Shown here one piece after another: positions 1 through 7,315 of a stretch of DNA of 8,276 nucleotides (its first letter is position 1; each line of letters opens with the position of its first letter). The stretch is from an uncultured Collinsella sp. (GTDB taxonomy: Bacteria; Actinomycetota; Coriobacteriia; Coriobacteriales; Coriobacteriaceae). Under the pieces are notes generated by a model. That model saw only the letters and a list, made by a program, of their open reading frames with translations, did not search any database and was not told the DNA's origin. The translations under genes and the position numbers were made by a program. The stretch spans positions 1-8,276 of the forward strand of contig CABQNF010000034.1 in the NCBI GenBank assembly GCA_902465465.1. The letters are read 5' to 3'.

Positions 1-1032
1 GCGCTCCAGGCAGGCTTTGAGACCGCGAGTCGAAAGATAGAACAGCGTGGCGTCTGCCATCGAAACGCCCGAGGTCGCCGCAACGAGCTTGTGGGCAACA
101 CGGCGAACGGCGCCCTTAGCAGGCATATCCGCCCACTCAGTTCCCAAAAATGTCGTGAGGTCCATGTTGACGCCAGCCGCCACGCGATGGAAGTCGTCGG
201 CATCCAAGCGCGCTAGGTCGAACACAATTAGGTCCAAAAACCAAGTTATCAGCTCGCCGGGGCACAGGTCCCAAAGACCGTAGGCCGCCCAGTCCTCCAA
301 GACCTCCTCGAGCATCCTCATGTGGGCGTCAAGCTTTTTGGCGCGAGCCTCGGCACTGTTGAACTCGTGCGTCGCCGATTCACTCTCCATCACGTAGTGG
401 TAGAACTTGTCCGGCATGACGACGGTCTTGCGGGCAAGCGCATAAGCCGCAAATTGGAAGACGACGTCCTCGCCCAAAGCCAAACCGGGGGCGAAGCGAA
501 TACCTTCGCGATTGAGCAGCTCGCGCGAAAAAGCCGCGCGGCAGGCATAGGGCTGCGCATTCGAATGGAACAGCAGTTGGGGATCACGGGCGCCGAAGGT
601 ACCAGCTTTGGGGCTCATGAGTTGCTGGACGCGTTTGGGGGCAGCATCGGCAGGTTCACAGACGCCGCCAAAAACGGCGGCCTCGGCATCCGCAGACTCC
701 ATGACATGCAGCACGCGCTCGACCGTCTGGGCATCGATATAATCGTCGGCGTCCACAAAAAAGACGGTCTCGCCCTCGGCAGCATCGATACCGGCATTTC
801 GAGCGCACGAGACGCCCGCGTTTTCCTGGTCAATCACCAGTACACGATCGTCGGCCTGCGCGATCTGGCGCAACGCGTTCAACGAATCATCAGTCGAACC
901 GTCGTTGACGCAGACAACCTGAATCGAGCGCTCGGACTGGGCCAACAGCGAATCGAGGCATCGCTGAATCGAGCGCGCAGAGTTGTAAACGGGGACGACA
1001 ATGGTAGCTTTAGGACACGAGGCCTCTCCCAT
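1..1032 (-). CDS. Family-2 glycosyltransferase, C-terminus cut off by the window edge
   Basis: The frame is open for all 344 codons from the ATG at 1032 to base 1, so the C-terminus lies outside the window. The N-terminus is a standard GT-A fold: the nucleotide-sugar strand TIVVPVYN (residues 10-17), NDGSTD (43-48), the metal-binding DxD in VFFVDADDYID (D94, D96), and a GED motif near 187-189 where family-2 enzymes usually place the catalytic base. It should transfer a sugar from an activated nucleotide donor to a cell-surface glycan on the cytoplasmic side of the membrane; donor and acceptor cannot be read from the sequence. The ATG lies 6 nt after the stop of the upstream glycosyltransferase gene, with AGGGGG at 1042-1047 (9 nt spacing) inside the end of that gene. 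The two are therefore almost certainly co-transcribed. No membrane segment is obvious in the visible part. The family call is firm; the substrate is unknown. Confidence 0.9.
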   Translation of the reverse strand, partial: MGEASCPKATIVVPVYNSARSIQRCLDSLLAQSERSIQVVCVNDGSTDDSLNALRQIAQADDRVLVIDQENAGVSCARNAGIDAAEGETVFFVDADDYIDAQTVERVLHVMESADAEAAVFGGVCEPADAAPKRVQQLMSPKAGTFGARDPQLLFHSNAQPYACRAAFSRELLNREGIRFAPGLALGEDVVFQFAAYALARKTVVMPDKFYHYVMESESATHEFNSAEARAKKLDAHMRMLEEVLEDWAAYGLWDLCPGELITWFLDLIVFDLARLDADDFHRVAAGVNMDLTTFLGTEWADMPAKGAVRRVAHKLVAATSGVSMADATLFYLSTRGLKACLER

Positions 1033-1038
1033 GCCGAC

Positions 1039-2142
1039 CTACCCCCTCAGCGATTCGATGAGGAAGGCAGCAACCACGCCTGGGCCTCCAACCGAGGCGT
1101 AATACTTAGCACGCCCCAAGGCACCATCCGTCGCAAAGCTCGGATGCTCGTCAACCCAGCCCTCAGGATCTTTGAGGATAGCAGCGAGATTTGCGCGCTT
1201 CCACGGCTTGAGGTCGTCAAGCGAAAACTCCCCGGCGTCCAAGGCAGCTTGGAACTCCTTGGCCATCTGAACCAGGAACTCCTTATAGAACTTGGGCGCC
1301 AGGCGCACGTAGTTCCACATGTACGAATCGTACTTAATGAGCTGATTGAACTTGAGCATGCGCGCGACGTCATCACTTGCGTGGTCGCGGGCATAATCCT
1401 CTCGAATCCAACGCTCAATCTCGGCATACTCGGTATTGACGCAAAAGACCTTAGCCGAAGAATTGACCGAGGAATTCTCGTTGTCCTGGCGATACGACAA
1501 CACGGCATCATGCAGGTAAACAGCCTTATCGGCACACGCGATCACCTTAAAGGCGAATGACGTGTCCTGAAAGGATGCCCCCGGAGTCGGCAGGAACTTA
1601 ATGCCGTTGCGCTCAAGAAAATCGCGACGGTACACTGCCGACCAAATCGACGGCTTTTGATTAAAGAACTGCGTCGTATCGCTCGGGTGCACTGGCTTGC
1701 CACAGTCCTTGGCTTTAAACATCTCGTGCAGCGAACGGCGCTCCTCGGGCTTAGACCAGTAGAAATCAAAGTTCGCCTTCGCAAAGTCGGCATTATTGCT
1801 ATCGGCGGCCGAGACAAGCTTTTCGAGTGCGTCGGGCGCCATAAAGTCATCGGACTCCAAGATGCCAACGTACTTGCCACGCGCCATCTCCAGACCGTGG
1901 TTCATCGAGTCGCCGTAGCCGCTGTTGGCCTTGTCGATCATCTTGACGCGCCCATCGCGCTCCATATACTCGTGGATAATCGCCGGCGAGTTGTCGGTCG
2001 ACCCGTCGTTAATGCAGATGATCTCAATATCCTTGAGCGTCTGCGCCAGGGCGGAATCGAGACACTCGCGCAGGTAGCGCTGAACATTGTAAATGGGAAT
2101 AAGCAGCGACAGAAGAGGGCTGCCAGAGGCGTTAGTAGACAA
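1039..2142 (-). CDS. Family-2 glycosyltransferase (367 aa), TTG start
   Basis: This is a complete GT-A family-2 glycosyltransferase. It shows the first strand LSLLIPIYN (residues 11-19), ICINDGSTDNS (42-52), and YVGILESDDF (91-100), where the usual DxD is written E-S-D-D. FQDTSF (191-196) occupies the place of the usual ED catalytic-base motif. The C-terminal 130 residues are helical-looking and rich in Lys, Trp and Tyr, without a clear membrane segment, so the enzyme is probably cytoplasmic or peripheral. The likely role is addition of a sugar during capsule, teichoic-acid-like or other surface polysaccharide synthesis; the sugar cannot be predicted. The start codon is TTG, chosen because a strong Shine-Dalgarno (TAAGGAG) ends 5 nt upstream and the conserved first strand begins about ten residues in. 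It is the first gene of an operon with the glycosyltransferase that begins 6 nt after its stop, and it is divergent from the plus-strand glycosyltransferase beginning at 2399. Confidence 0.92.
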   Translation of the reverse strand: MSTNASGSPLLSLLIPIYNVQRYLRECLDSALAQTLKDIEIICINDGSTDNSPAIIHEYMERDGRVKMIDKANSGYGDSMNHGLEMARGKYVGILESDDFMAPDALEKLVSAADSNNADFAKANFDFYWSKPEERRSLHEMFKAKDCGKPVHPSDTTQFFNQKPSIWSAVYRRDFLERNGIKFLPTPGASFQDTSFAFKVIACADKAVYLHDAVLSYRQDNENSSVNSSAKVFCVNTEYAEIERWIREDYARDHASDDVARMLKFNQLIKYDSYMWNYVRLAPKFYKEFLVQMAKEFQAALDAGEFSLDDLKPWKRANLAAILKDPEGWVDEHPSFATDGALGRAKYYASVGGPGVVAAFLIESLRG

Positions 2143-2147
2143 ATGTG

Positions 2148-2153
2148 CTCCTT
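2148..2153 (-). promoter_or_regulatory. Shine-Dalgarno AAGGAG fixing a TTG start
   Basis: Read on the minus strand, AAGGAG lies 5 nt before the TTG at 2142, within the longer TAAGGAG. No ATG or GTG in that frame has comparable spacing. The site is the main reason for accepting TTG as the start of this glycosyltransferase gene. Confidence 0.8.
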
Positions 2154-2206
2154 AGGAAATACCTGTCGTTTCATGGTATCAAAGGGTCAGCGCGCCAGCG
2201 GGCGTT

Positions 2207-2236
2207 TATATAATCTATGGAGCCTCTTGCGGGCAA
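2207..2236 (-). promoter_or_regulatory. Candidate sigma-70-type promoter for the minus-strand glycosyltransferase operon
   Basis: On the minus strand, TTGCCC (2231-2236) is followed after 18 nt by TATATA (2207-2212). Each box matches four of six consensus positions. Transcription would begin near 2200, leaving a leader of roughly 55 nt before the TTG start. The same A/T island reads TATAAT on the plus strand (2209-2214) but lacks a good -35 box there. This is pattern matching by eye. Confidence 0.35.
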
Positions 2237-2292
2237 AGCAGCCCCACGTCATGCGGCGGGCCCGTGGCAGGTTCCTGCGTTTTATTCAAAGC

Positions 2293-2323
2293 TTGCCGCT
2301 AAGGTGCGCCGAGCCTTTACAAT
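2293..2323 (+). promoter_or_regulatory. Candidate promoter for the plus-strand glycosyltransferase
   Basis: TTGCCG (2293-2298) and TACAAT (2318-2323) are separated by 19 nt, which is slightly long. They would give a start near 2330 and a leader of about 70 nt before the ATG at 2399. The -10 box is good (five of six) and the -35 box is moderate (four of six). The assignment is tentative. Confidence 0.3.
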
Positions 2324-2398
2324 AGGACAGTCCCAAGGACGTATTCGATAGCTTCCGTGCAGCGCTCGCCCGCCGCGCGTGAAAGGATATATTGCCCC

Positions 2399-3418
2399 AT
2401 GCCTTCAACCCTTCCCGCCCCCATCGATAAGCTCGCCATCGTCGTCGTTACGTACAAGCGCCAGGAACTCCTGGCCAACTTGTTCGACTCCATGACCGAG
2501 CTCACGGCAACGCCCTGGCGCATCGTGATTGTCGATAACGAGAATTCGCGCGAGACCGAGGCCATGTGCGCCGCATTCAACGAGCGCCTGGCCAACCTGT
2601 GGGGCATCGACACCGAGCAGCCCGACGCGCAGGGCGGCACCGACCGTGTCATCTACGCCCCGCAGCTCGAAAACGGCGGCGGTGCGGGCGGCTTCTCCGC
2701 CGGCACCAAATGCGCCTACGACCTGGGCGCCCAGTGGTTCTGGGTGATGGACGACGACGTGCTCGTCATCCCCGAAGGAATCGAGCGTCTTGCCAAGTGG
2801 ACCGACCGCTACGATGTCATCCAGGGTTCGCGCCTAGACTTTGACGGCGGCGCTTTCTTTTGGCAGTACCAGCTCATCCTTTCGCTCGGCATCCCTAACC
2901 CCATCGCCAAGTGGGATCTGGGTCCCGAGGGCTACCGCGCCATGAACCAGCTGTGCTTTGAGGGCGGCATGTTCTCGCGCCGCGTGGTCGACAAGATTGG
3001 CCTGCCCGACGCGCGCTTCTTTATCTACGGCGACGATGCCTGCTACGGCTACGTAGCCAGCCAGCACTTCCCCGCCGCCGTGGTCGCCGACGTGGTGCTC
3101 AAGCGCGCCCGTGCCGTCTCTAACTGGGATATCGCCGGCAAACGCCAGCTCAACTCTACGAGCGACACCAACCGCTACTACATCATGCGCAACCGAGGCT
3201 TCCTCGCTCGCTATATGCAGATCTACGGTGACTACCACCCCATGTTGTTCCGCCTGGGCAATGCCGCGACCTTCTGCAAGGAATTCATTCGCCTGGCTGC
3301 CGTTGACAAGTGCTTTAAGACCGGTATTCCGGCGCTGCGACGCGGCATGAAGGACGCCCGCAAGATCGTTAAGGATCCCAACTGGAAGCCCATGCCGCCC
3401 ATGAAGGACACGGAGTAA
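2399..3418 (+). CDS. Family-2 glycosyltransferase resembling galactofuranosyl-/rhamnosyltransferases (339 aa)
   Basis: The GT-A domain opens with LAIVVVTYKR (residues 12-21), followed by IVIVDNENS (42-50), the glycine-rich stretch ENGGGAGGFSAG (91-102) and the metal-binding triplet in WVMDDDV (D118-D120). FIYGDDACYGY (208-218) carries the acidic pair typical of catalytic bases in the GlfT2/rhamnosyltransferase group. NRYYIMRN (258-265) is a motif seen late in the same group. The protein likely transfers a deoxyhexose or galactofuranose residue to a surface glycan in the cytoplasm; donor and acceptor are not determined. I place the start at the ATG at 2399, with AAAGGA at 2382-2387 (11 nt spacing). 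A GTG at 2357 in the same frame would add 14 residues that match no family feature. The gene is divergent from the two minus-strand glycosyltransferases and ends 24 nt from the convergent AAA-ATPase-like gene. Confidence 0.9.
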   Translation: MPSTLPAPIDKLAIVVVTYKRQELLANLFDSMTELTATPWRIVIVDNENSRETEAMCAAFNERLANLWGIDTEQPDAQGGTDRVIYAPQLENGGGAGGFSAGTKCAYDLGAQWFWVMDDDVLVIPEGIERLAKWTDRYDVIQGSRLDFDGGAFFWQYQLILSLGIPNPIAKWDLGPEGYRAMNQLCFEGGMFSRRVVDKIGLPDARFFIYGDDACYGYVASQHFPAAVVADVVLKRARAVSNWDIAGKRQLNSTSDTNRYYIMRNRGFLARYMQIYGDYHPMLFRLGNAATFCKEFIRLAAVDKCFKTGIPALRRGMKDARKIVKDPNWKPMPPMKDTE

Positions 3419-3442
3419 CAGAAGCCGGAAACACCTCAGCGC

Positions 3443-5239
3443 TTAAAGCCGCTGGTGCACCGTAGCCACATGCTGTCCATCAAACCCAAACCCCCAGCGC
3501 ATGCGGCCAACGCCGGGTCGCGGCACACGGATTTCGTCGATGCCGTCGCGCTCTATGTCGAGTAGCGACTGCACGGCCAGCAATTCCAGGCCCAGCGCAT
3601 CCACATCGGGGTCATACATCAAGTTAATCGTTATCAGCGGGCGCTCGTCCAGCATGCCAATCGTGTCTGCTACGTCGAACACAGCACCCGTAGGGAAAAC
3701 CTGGATGTCCCAGCGACCTGCGCCACACTTTCGCCTCGAGGCAGGATTGGCATAGCCCGGTAAGCCAAAGCAGAGCCCCTGCAAGAGCAGATGATATGGC
3801 AGCGGCTTATCTGGGTCGATATCACCGATTCCCGCATCCCCCAGGATGCGGCTTAGCGCCCGCCTCACGGTATCCTCGTTCCCACGGCACAGCCCGTCGC
3901 GAAACGCATCGACGTCTCGAATGTCTTCGGCAGCGCACTCAAACCACTCAACAATCACTAGACGCAAGGCCTGTCGAAGCTCGTTATTGGGCAATCGCAA
4001 AGCACGGAGGCGATTGCCATGCTCTGGCTCCTCAGTCATATCCGTCGTGAGAAAACCGGACAGATACAGCGCTGTCCACATGCCATCGTCAGGCGAGACA
4101 TCTGGCTCTGCAGTGCCCAAACAAAGCGAGACCTCAGCGCACCCATGGGCCTCGAGCAAATCAAACAAGACCGAAAGGCGGTCGAGATTCCACCCGGCAA
4201 CTACCCTACTCAGGCAATCGGCATATCCATACAGATCGGCACGCACAGGCGCCGTGCAGCCTCGGCCAAGAAAACCGATCACACGCTCTGGACTCGAGCA
4301 ATAGGCCCTGCCAAACCGATACCCCTCGAGCCATTCACGCGCATCATCCAGGTATTCCTCGCGCCCAGCATGATTCAAAAGAGCCTCGACCTCGGCATCC
4401 GAAAAACCGAAACATCGGTCACACCACGCCGACAGCGGCGTCGTCAGACAATACGAGCAGCCGCGCGAAGAAAGCGCCGCTTCGGCAGGACCGGGACACT
4501 CCCCCATCAGACACGTCAGCCGCAACGAATCGCGCGCAGTGGCAATGGCGTCAAACAGCACACGGTCAAGTAGTTCTGCCGGATCGGCGTCGGAAGCGTC
4601 CCTCGCGCTCGCACGGCGAGACCACGCCGCATCGTACCCATCAACGAGCAATACAACCTGCTCATCGCTGGCAATCTCCAGCAGCTCTATGAGCACGCCA
4701 AGCACCGAGGCGACCTCGTCCTCGCTCGCCGCGCCACGCGCAACACGTTCGATGTGACGCACCTTGTCTCGAGCTAAATCTGGAGCCTCCAAAAGCGCCA
4801 GCAGGCGGGCGCACTCGCCCGAAAGAGCATCGCGCACGACGTCGGCAACAGCGGGGCCACGCCTCGCAGCGCCAGAAAAGTCCAGCGATATCACCGGATA
4901 GCAAGCGTACTCATCCCGATAGCGCCCGCCGTCTGCATCCCAAATCTGAGCATCGGCAAACAAACGCTGACCAGAGCGACCGACCGCTGGACGCTCCAGA
5001 AAAGCCCTGAGCATCGACAAGTTCATGCTCTTGCCAAAACCCTCGGGTCGACAGCACACCACAACGGACGCGTCGCAGTCCAACACATCGGCAATAAACA
5101 TGGTCTTGTCAACCAGCATGCAGCAACCAAGGGCCTCCGCATAGTCGTGCATGCCAATGGGCAAAACCACATCGTCGGCACAGCCGATCAAGCGCACGCC
5201 AAAGCCAGCAGTACAATCAACATTTGCCTGTTCAGACAC
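3443..5239 (-). CDS. AAA-ATPase-like protein with degenerate C-terminal PD-(D/E)XK-type domain (598 aa)
   Basis: Numbered from the GTG at 5239, the order of motifs follows the AAA-ATPase_like plus PDDEXK_9 architecture common in gut anaerobes. LPIGMHDY (26-33) and LVDKTMFIADVLD (42-54) come first, then a P-loop-like RPEGFGKSMN (64-73). The Walker-B region is VVLLVDGYD (196-203 area), then GFSDAEVEALL (278-288), WLEGYRFG (303-310) and WTALYLSGFLT (388-398). The C-terminal domain has YHLLLQGLCFGLPGY (482-496) and GAGRWDIQVFP (506-516). Two family signatures are altered. The usual DEYD is DGYD (Gly at 201). Where the family has the nuclease E-F-K triad after a hydrophobic strand, this protein reads LITINLMY (535-542). 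The protein may bind nucleotides without cleaving DNA. It has about 24 cysteines, many for its length. The biological role of the family is not established; defence or mobile-element functions have been suggested. The gene is convergent with the plus-strand glycosyltransferase. A TTG three bases upstream (5242) is an equally possible start. Confidence 0.8.
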   Translation of the reverse strand: MSEQANVDCTAGFGVRLIGCADDVVLPIGMHDYAEALGCCMLVDKTMFIADVLDCDASVVVCCRPEGFGKSMNLSMLRAFLERPAVGRSGQRLFADAQIWDADGGRYRDEYACYPVISLDFSGAARRGPAVADVVRDALSGECARLLALLEAPDLARDKVRHIERVARGAASEDEVASVLGVLIELLEIASDEQVVLLVDGYDAAWSRRASARDASDADPAELLDRVLFDAIATARDSLRLTCLMGECPGPAEAALSSRGCSYCLTTPLSAWCDRCFGFSDAEVEALLNHAGREEYLDDAREWLEGYRFGRAYCSSPERVIGFLGRGCTAPVRADLYGYADCLSRVVAGWNLDRLSVLFDLLEAHGCAEVSLCLGTAEPDVSPDDGMWTALYLSGFLTTDMTEEPEHGNRLRALRLPNNELRQALRLVIVEWFECAAEDIRDVDAFRDGLCRGNEDTVRRALSRILGDAGIGDIDPDKPLPYHLLLQGLCFGLPGYANPASRRKCGAGRWDIQVFPTGAVFDVADTIGMLDERPLITINLMYDPDVDALGLELLAVQSLLDIERDGIDEIRVPRPGVGRMRWGFGFDGQHVATVHQRL

Positions 5240-5248
5240 CAAAACGTT

Positions 5249-5254
5249 CCCCCT
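5249..5254 (-). promoter_or_regulatory. Shine-Dalgarno AGGGGG deciding the start of the AAA-ATPase-like gene
   Basis: On the minus strand AGGGGG stands 6 nt before TTG (5242) and 9 nt before GTG (5239). The frame stays open upstream to a TTG at 5371, but that extension runs back to the edge of the neighbouring gene's terminator and lacks family similarity. The short form is therefore preferred. Confidence 0.6.
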
Positions 5255-5273
5255 AAATCGCAACACGATGCCA

Positions 5274-5279
5274 ATTGTA
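5274..5279 (-). promoter_or_regulatory. Possible -10 box (TACAAT) for the AAA-ATPase-like gene
   Basis: The minus strand reads TACAAT here, five of six to consensus. It would place a transcription start near 5267 and a leader of about 25 nt. The region at -35 (TCGGTA, 16 nt upstream) is poor, so this is weak. It is consistent with the short start at 5239/5242, because the longer frame would start upstream of it. Confidence 0.25.
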
Positions 5280-5370
5280 ATGACCGCCTCGCGCGTACCG
5301 ACGACGCCGCGCGAACATATCGGGCAACGGTAGCAACAAGAGGTATGAGGGGGCATAACTAATCGTTGCA

Positions 5371-5409
5371 CAACAAAACGGGGCCCAATGTATTCGCACC
5401 GGACCCCGT
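5371..5409 (-). terminator. Rho-independent terminator of the surface-protein gene
   Basis: Read on the minus strand, ACGGGG (5404-5409) pairs with CCCCGT (5378-5383). After one mismatch, two further G-C pairs close a 14-nt loop. The hairpin is followed directly by TTTTGTTG (5371-5378). It lies about 30 nt after the stop codon of the gene ending at 5442, in the correct orientation, and separates it from the AAA-ATPase-like gene downstream. Confidence 0.8.
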
Positions 5410-5441
5410 CCCAACTCTTTAGTTATCTAGCAACCAAGAGG

Positions 5442-7229
5442 CTACTCCTCCGAGCCGTCCTCCCCAGAAGCTTTCTTCTGCTGATCGAGCTTATGCTTAC
5501 CACTTACGATAGACGTAGCGCCCAGTGTGGCCAAGCTCGCGCTGGCAAGGCTCGCCATCACAATCAGATCGCCCGTCTTGGGCATGTTGCCGCCCGAAGA
5601 CTTGGTAGTTGTAGTCGTCGTGGTCGTGGTGGTCACCGTTTTGGAGTCATTTTGCTCCTGATTCTGGTTGTCAGCACCGCTCTTGTCGTCGTCTTCGGAC
5701 TGTTTCTTTTCGTCCTCGGTCTTTTTCTTTTCGCCCTCGGTTTTGCTCTTGTCCTTCTTCTGAGCGGATTTGTCGTCCTTCTCCTCAGAGCTAGAACCCT
5801 TATCGGATTCGGTCTTCTCGGAAGCCTTGTCCTTGGAGTCGCCCTTTGCGGCTTCGGTCTTTTCCGTGGAAGCCTGATCAGAGTTGTCCTTGTTCTGGGC
5901 CGAGCCGTTATTGACGCCAGCCATCAGCGAAGAACCCAGCGTAGAACCAAGCTGCTCGGAGAAAGAAGGCTTCTTGTCCGGCGAAGCAACGGGAGCGTCC
6001 GGCGCCTTATTCGAGTCGTCCTTGGAAGCATCGGAATCAGGGGTTGCGTCAGAGTCAGAGCCGTTGTTAGAGCCGGTGTCAACGGACGAATCGCTCGAGC
6101 CGGTGGATGAGTTAGAGGTGTCAGCGTCGGTCGAACCAGAAGCGTCGCTGTCCGTATTGCCGGCAGAGCTTGAAGACGAATCGCCCGCAGCAGAGCCGTT
6201 CGAGGTAGAGCCGTCGTTGGTAGTGCCACCAGCAGAGCCATTACCGTCAGCATCGGTCGAGGGCGCATCCATCCTGTCATCGTTGGCATCGTCACTCGAG
6301 TCGTCATTCGAATCAGGTGTCGGCGAGGGCACCGGTGTAGGCTCGGGCTGCACGGGCGTCGCAGCGGCAGCGGCCTCGTCCTCGGCAATATAAACCAAAC
6401 AGTCCTTCAGCTCATTCTTATAACGATTCTTCCAGCCCTCATGATACTGGGGCTGACTTGAAAACTTGGTGGCAACATTGTTGACCACGCTATTGGAGAG
6501 CGCCGTCACAAACTCGCGGTCGGACATATCGTTGGAAAGATTCGCCCAGCGGAAAAAATCCCTGCAGCCACCGGTGCCGCACATGTTGGTAATGCTCCAC
6601 ACCATGCCCTTGACGCAATCGGCACGGCCCGAAATATCAATGCCCAGGCCGCTCTTGAGCCACGCCTCGGTCACTGCGTAGTAAGAGTTGTACGCATAGG
6701 CGTCCTGAAGTGCCGAGAACTCGACAGGATCGATGTTGTAAGCACCCTGGAAAGCCTCTTGCGCGATACGACCCAGCTCGGTAAATTGGCCGTTCTCGTA
6801 CATGGCATTGCTCGCGTTGGAAATCTCGCTGCCGCGATCAATCGCATCTTTGAGCATGCCGTACTTGGCAGAATCGTAGTTGTAAACCTGCTTCATAAAC
6901 GGAATGAGTGACCAGCGGCGATCAAACTGATAGTAGCCCAGTGCGTTATAGCCGTCACCATACGAAAATCCCTGGTTGTAGTTGCCATGGCTCTCGTACT
7001 TGGTAAAGTACTTCATCTCGGGAGTCACGTTGACAAAAGAAACACCCTGGACCGACCTCAGCACGCCCGAGAAGGACTGCTGGGTGTAGAGACCCTTATC
7101 GATATCGGTGGCATCCGAGGCAACGCCCGGCGTGGGCTCCTCGGCAGCGGCGGGTGCCGGCGCGGAAACGGCGCCAAACGAAAGCGCCAACGTCAGGCCC
7201 GCGACAATAGCAGAATGCTTGGGCTGCAT
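5442..7229 (-). CDS. Secreted, sortase-anchored surface protein with lysozyme-like N-terminal domain and long low-complexity stalk (595 aa)
   Basis: Domains in order: a signal peptide (residues 1 to about 29, hydrophobic core then APAAAE); a folded domain from about 50 to 285; a stalk from about 290 to 545; a sorting signal MPKTGD (549-554); a hydrophobic segment (about 555-576); and a charged tail of about 19 residues. The folded domain contains KYESHGNYNQGFSYGDGYN (77-95) followed by ALGYYQFD (96-103). This resembles the catalytic Glu-Ser motif and later G-x-Y-Q element of lysozyme/transglycosylase-type muramidases, with E79 as the candidate acid; this is inference from motif shape. Four cysteines (205, 217, 222, 277) could form disulfides. 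The stalk begins with a Pro/Thr part (291-305), then is Ser/Asp/Asn/Gly-rich, then Lys/Glu/Asp/Ser-rich, and ends in ten threonines. The motif is MPKTG rather than LPxTG. The start is supported by GGGAGG at 7235-7240, 5 nt upstream of the ATG. It is apparently a single-gene transcript ending at the terminator near 5378-5409. It could be a peptidoglycan-remodelling enzyme or an adhesin. Confidence 0.88.
   Translation of the reverse strand: MQPKHSAIVAGLTLALSFGAVSAPAPAAAEEPTPGVASDATDIDKGLYTQQSFSGVLRSVQGVSFVNVTPEMKYFTKYESHGNYNQGFSYGDGYNALGYYQFDRRWSLIPFMKQVYNYDSAKYGMLKDAIDRGSEISNASNAMYENGQFTELGRIAQEAFQGAYNIDPVEFSALQDAYAYNSYYAVTEAWLKSGLGIDISGRADCVKGMVWSITNMCGTGGCRDFFRWANLSNDMSDREFVTALSNSVVNNVATKFSSQPQYHEGWKNRYKNELKDCLVYIAEDEAAAAATPVQPEPTPVPSPTPDSNDDSSDDANDDRMDAPSTDADGNGSAGGTTNDGSTSNGSAAGDSSSSSAGNTDSDASGSTDADTSNSSTGSSDSSVDTGSNNGSDSDATPDSDASKDDSNKAPDAPVASPDKKPSFSEQLGSTLGSSLMAGVNNGSAQNKDNSDQASTEKTEAAKGDSKDKASEKTESDKGSSSEEKDDKSAQKKDKSKTEGEKKKTEDEKKQSEDDDKSGADNQNQEQNDSKTVTTTTTTTTTTKSSGGNMPKTGDLIVMASLASASLATLGATSIVSGKHKLDQQKKASGEDGSEE
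5604..5633 (-). repeat. Ten-threonine codon tract before the sorting signal
   Basis: Ten consecutive ACN codons (residues 533-542) precede the MPKTG motif by six residues. All four Thr codons are mixed (ACC, ACG, ACT, ACA), so the tract is not a perfect nucleotide repeat and should be less prone to slippage. Poly-Thr next to a wall-sorting signal is a plausible wall-spanning linker and possible O-glycosylation site. Confidence 0.85.
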
Positions 7230-7299
7230 AAGATCCTCCCTGCATTGGTGTAGTTAAAGTTCAGTTTGCAAAGATAAAAATCAGTATTGCAGCTCGCCC

Positions 7300-7315
7300 G
7301 TTGTTACACAACAAC
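7300..7315. repeat. Perfect inverted repeat GTTGTT-ACAC-AACAAC
   Basis: Six base pairs are perfectly mirrored around a 4-nt centre. It lies about 70 bp upstream of the surface-protein start and about 43 bp past the hepT stop. No T-run follows on either strand, so it does not look like a terminator. An operator or a short leader hairpin is possible. Confidence 0.5.

Noticed and set aside
322..1560. Long plus-strand open frame of 412 codons
   Set aside because: It lies antisense across two clear glycosyltransferase genes, has no family motif, and is the kind of open frame that GC-rich codon use creates on the opposite strand.
2267..2285. GCAGG-TT-CCTGC hairpin followed by GTTTTATT as a leader terminator or attenuator for the plus-strand glycosyltransferase
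   Set aside because: The stem is five pairs at most with a very tight loop, and no convincing promoter lies upstream on that strand, so the match is probably chance.
1657..2325. Plus-strand open frame of 222 codons
   Set aside because: It is antisense to the glycosyltransferase at 1039-2142 and has no recognisable domain.
3437..3454. Hairpin CAGCG...CGCTG between the convergent genes as a bidirectional terminator
   Set aside because: The stem is only 5 bp, overlaps the end of the minus-strand coding region and has no T-run on either side.
5240..5371. N-terminal extension of the AAA-ATPase-like protein to a TTG at 5371, including a Cys-rich stretch CCYRCPIC
   Set aside because: It starts at the edge of the terminator of the preceding gene, lacks a Shine-Dalgarno and does not match the family, while AGGGGG at 5249-5254 supports the shorter start. 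The Cys-x2-Cys is therefore probably not translated.
5604..5633. Poly-Thr tract as a phase-variable simple repeat
   Set aside because: The codons are mixed, so no uniform nucleotide unit exists for slipped-strand mispairing.
5388..6110. Plus-strand open frame of 240 codons with Leu/Val-rich stretches that look like membrane segments
   Set aside because: It is antisense to the Lys/Glu/Asp-rich stalk of the surface protein. Reverse reading of those codons produces the Leu/Val/Phe runs, so the apparent membrane segments are an artefact.
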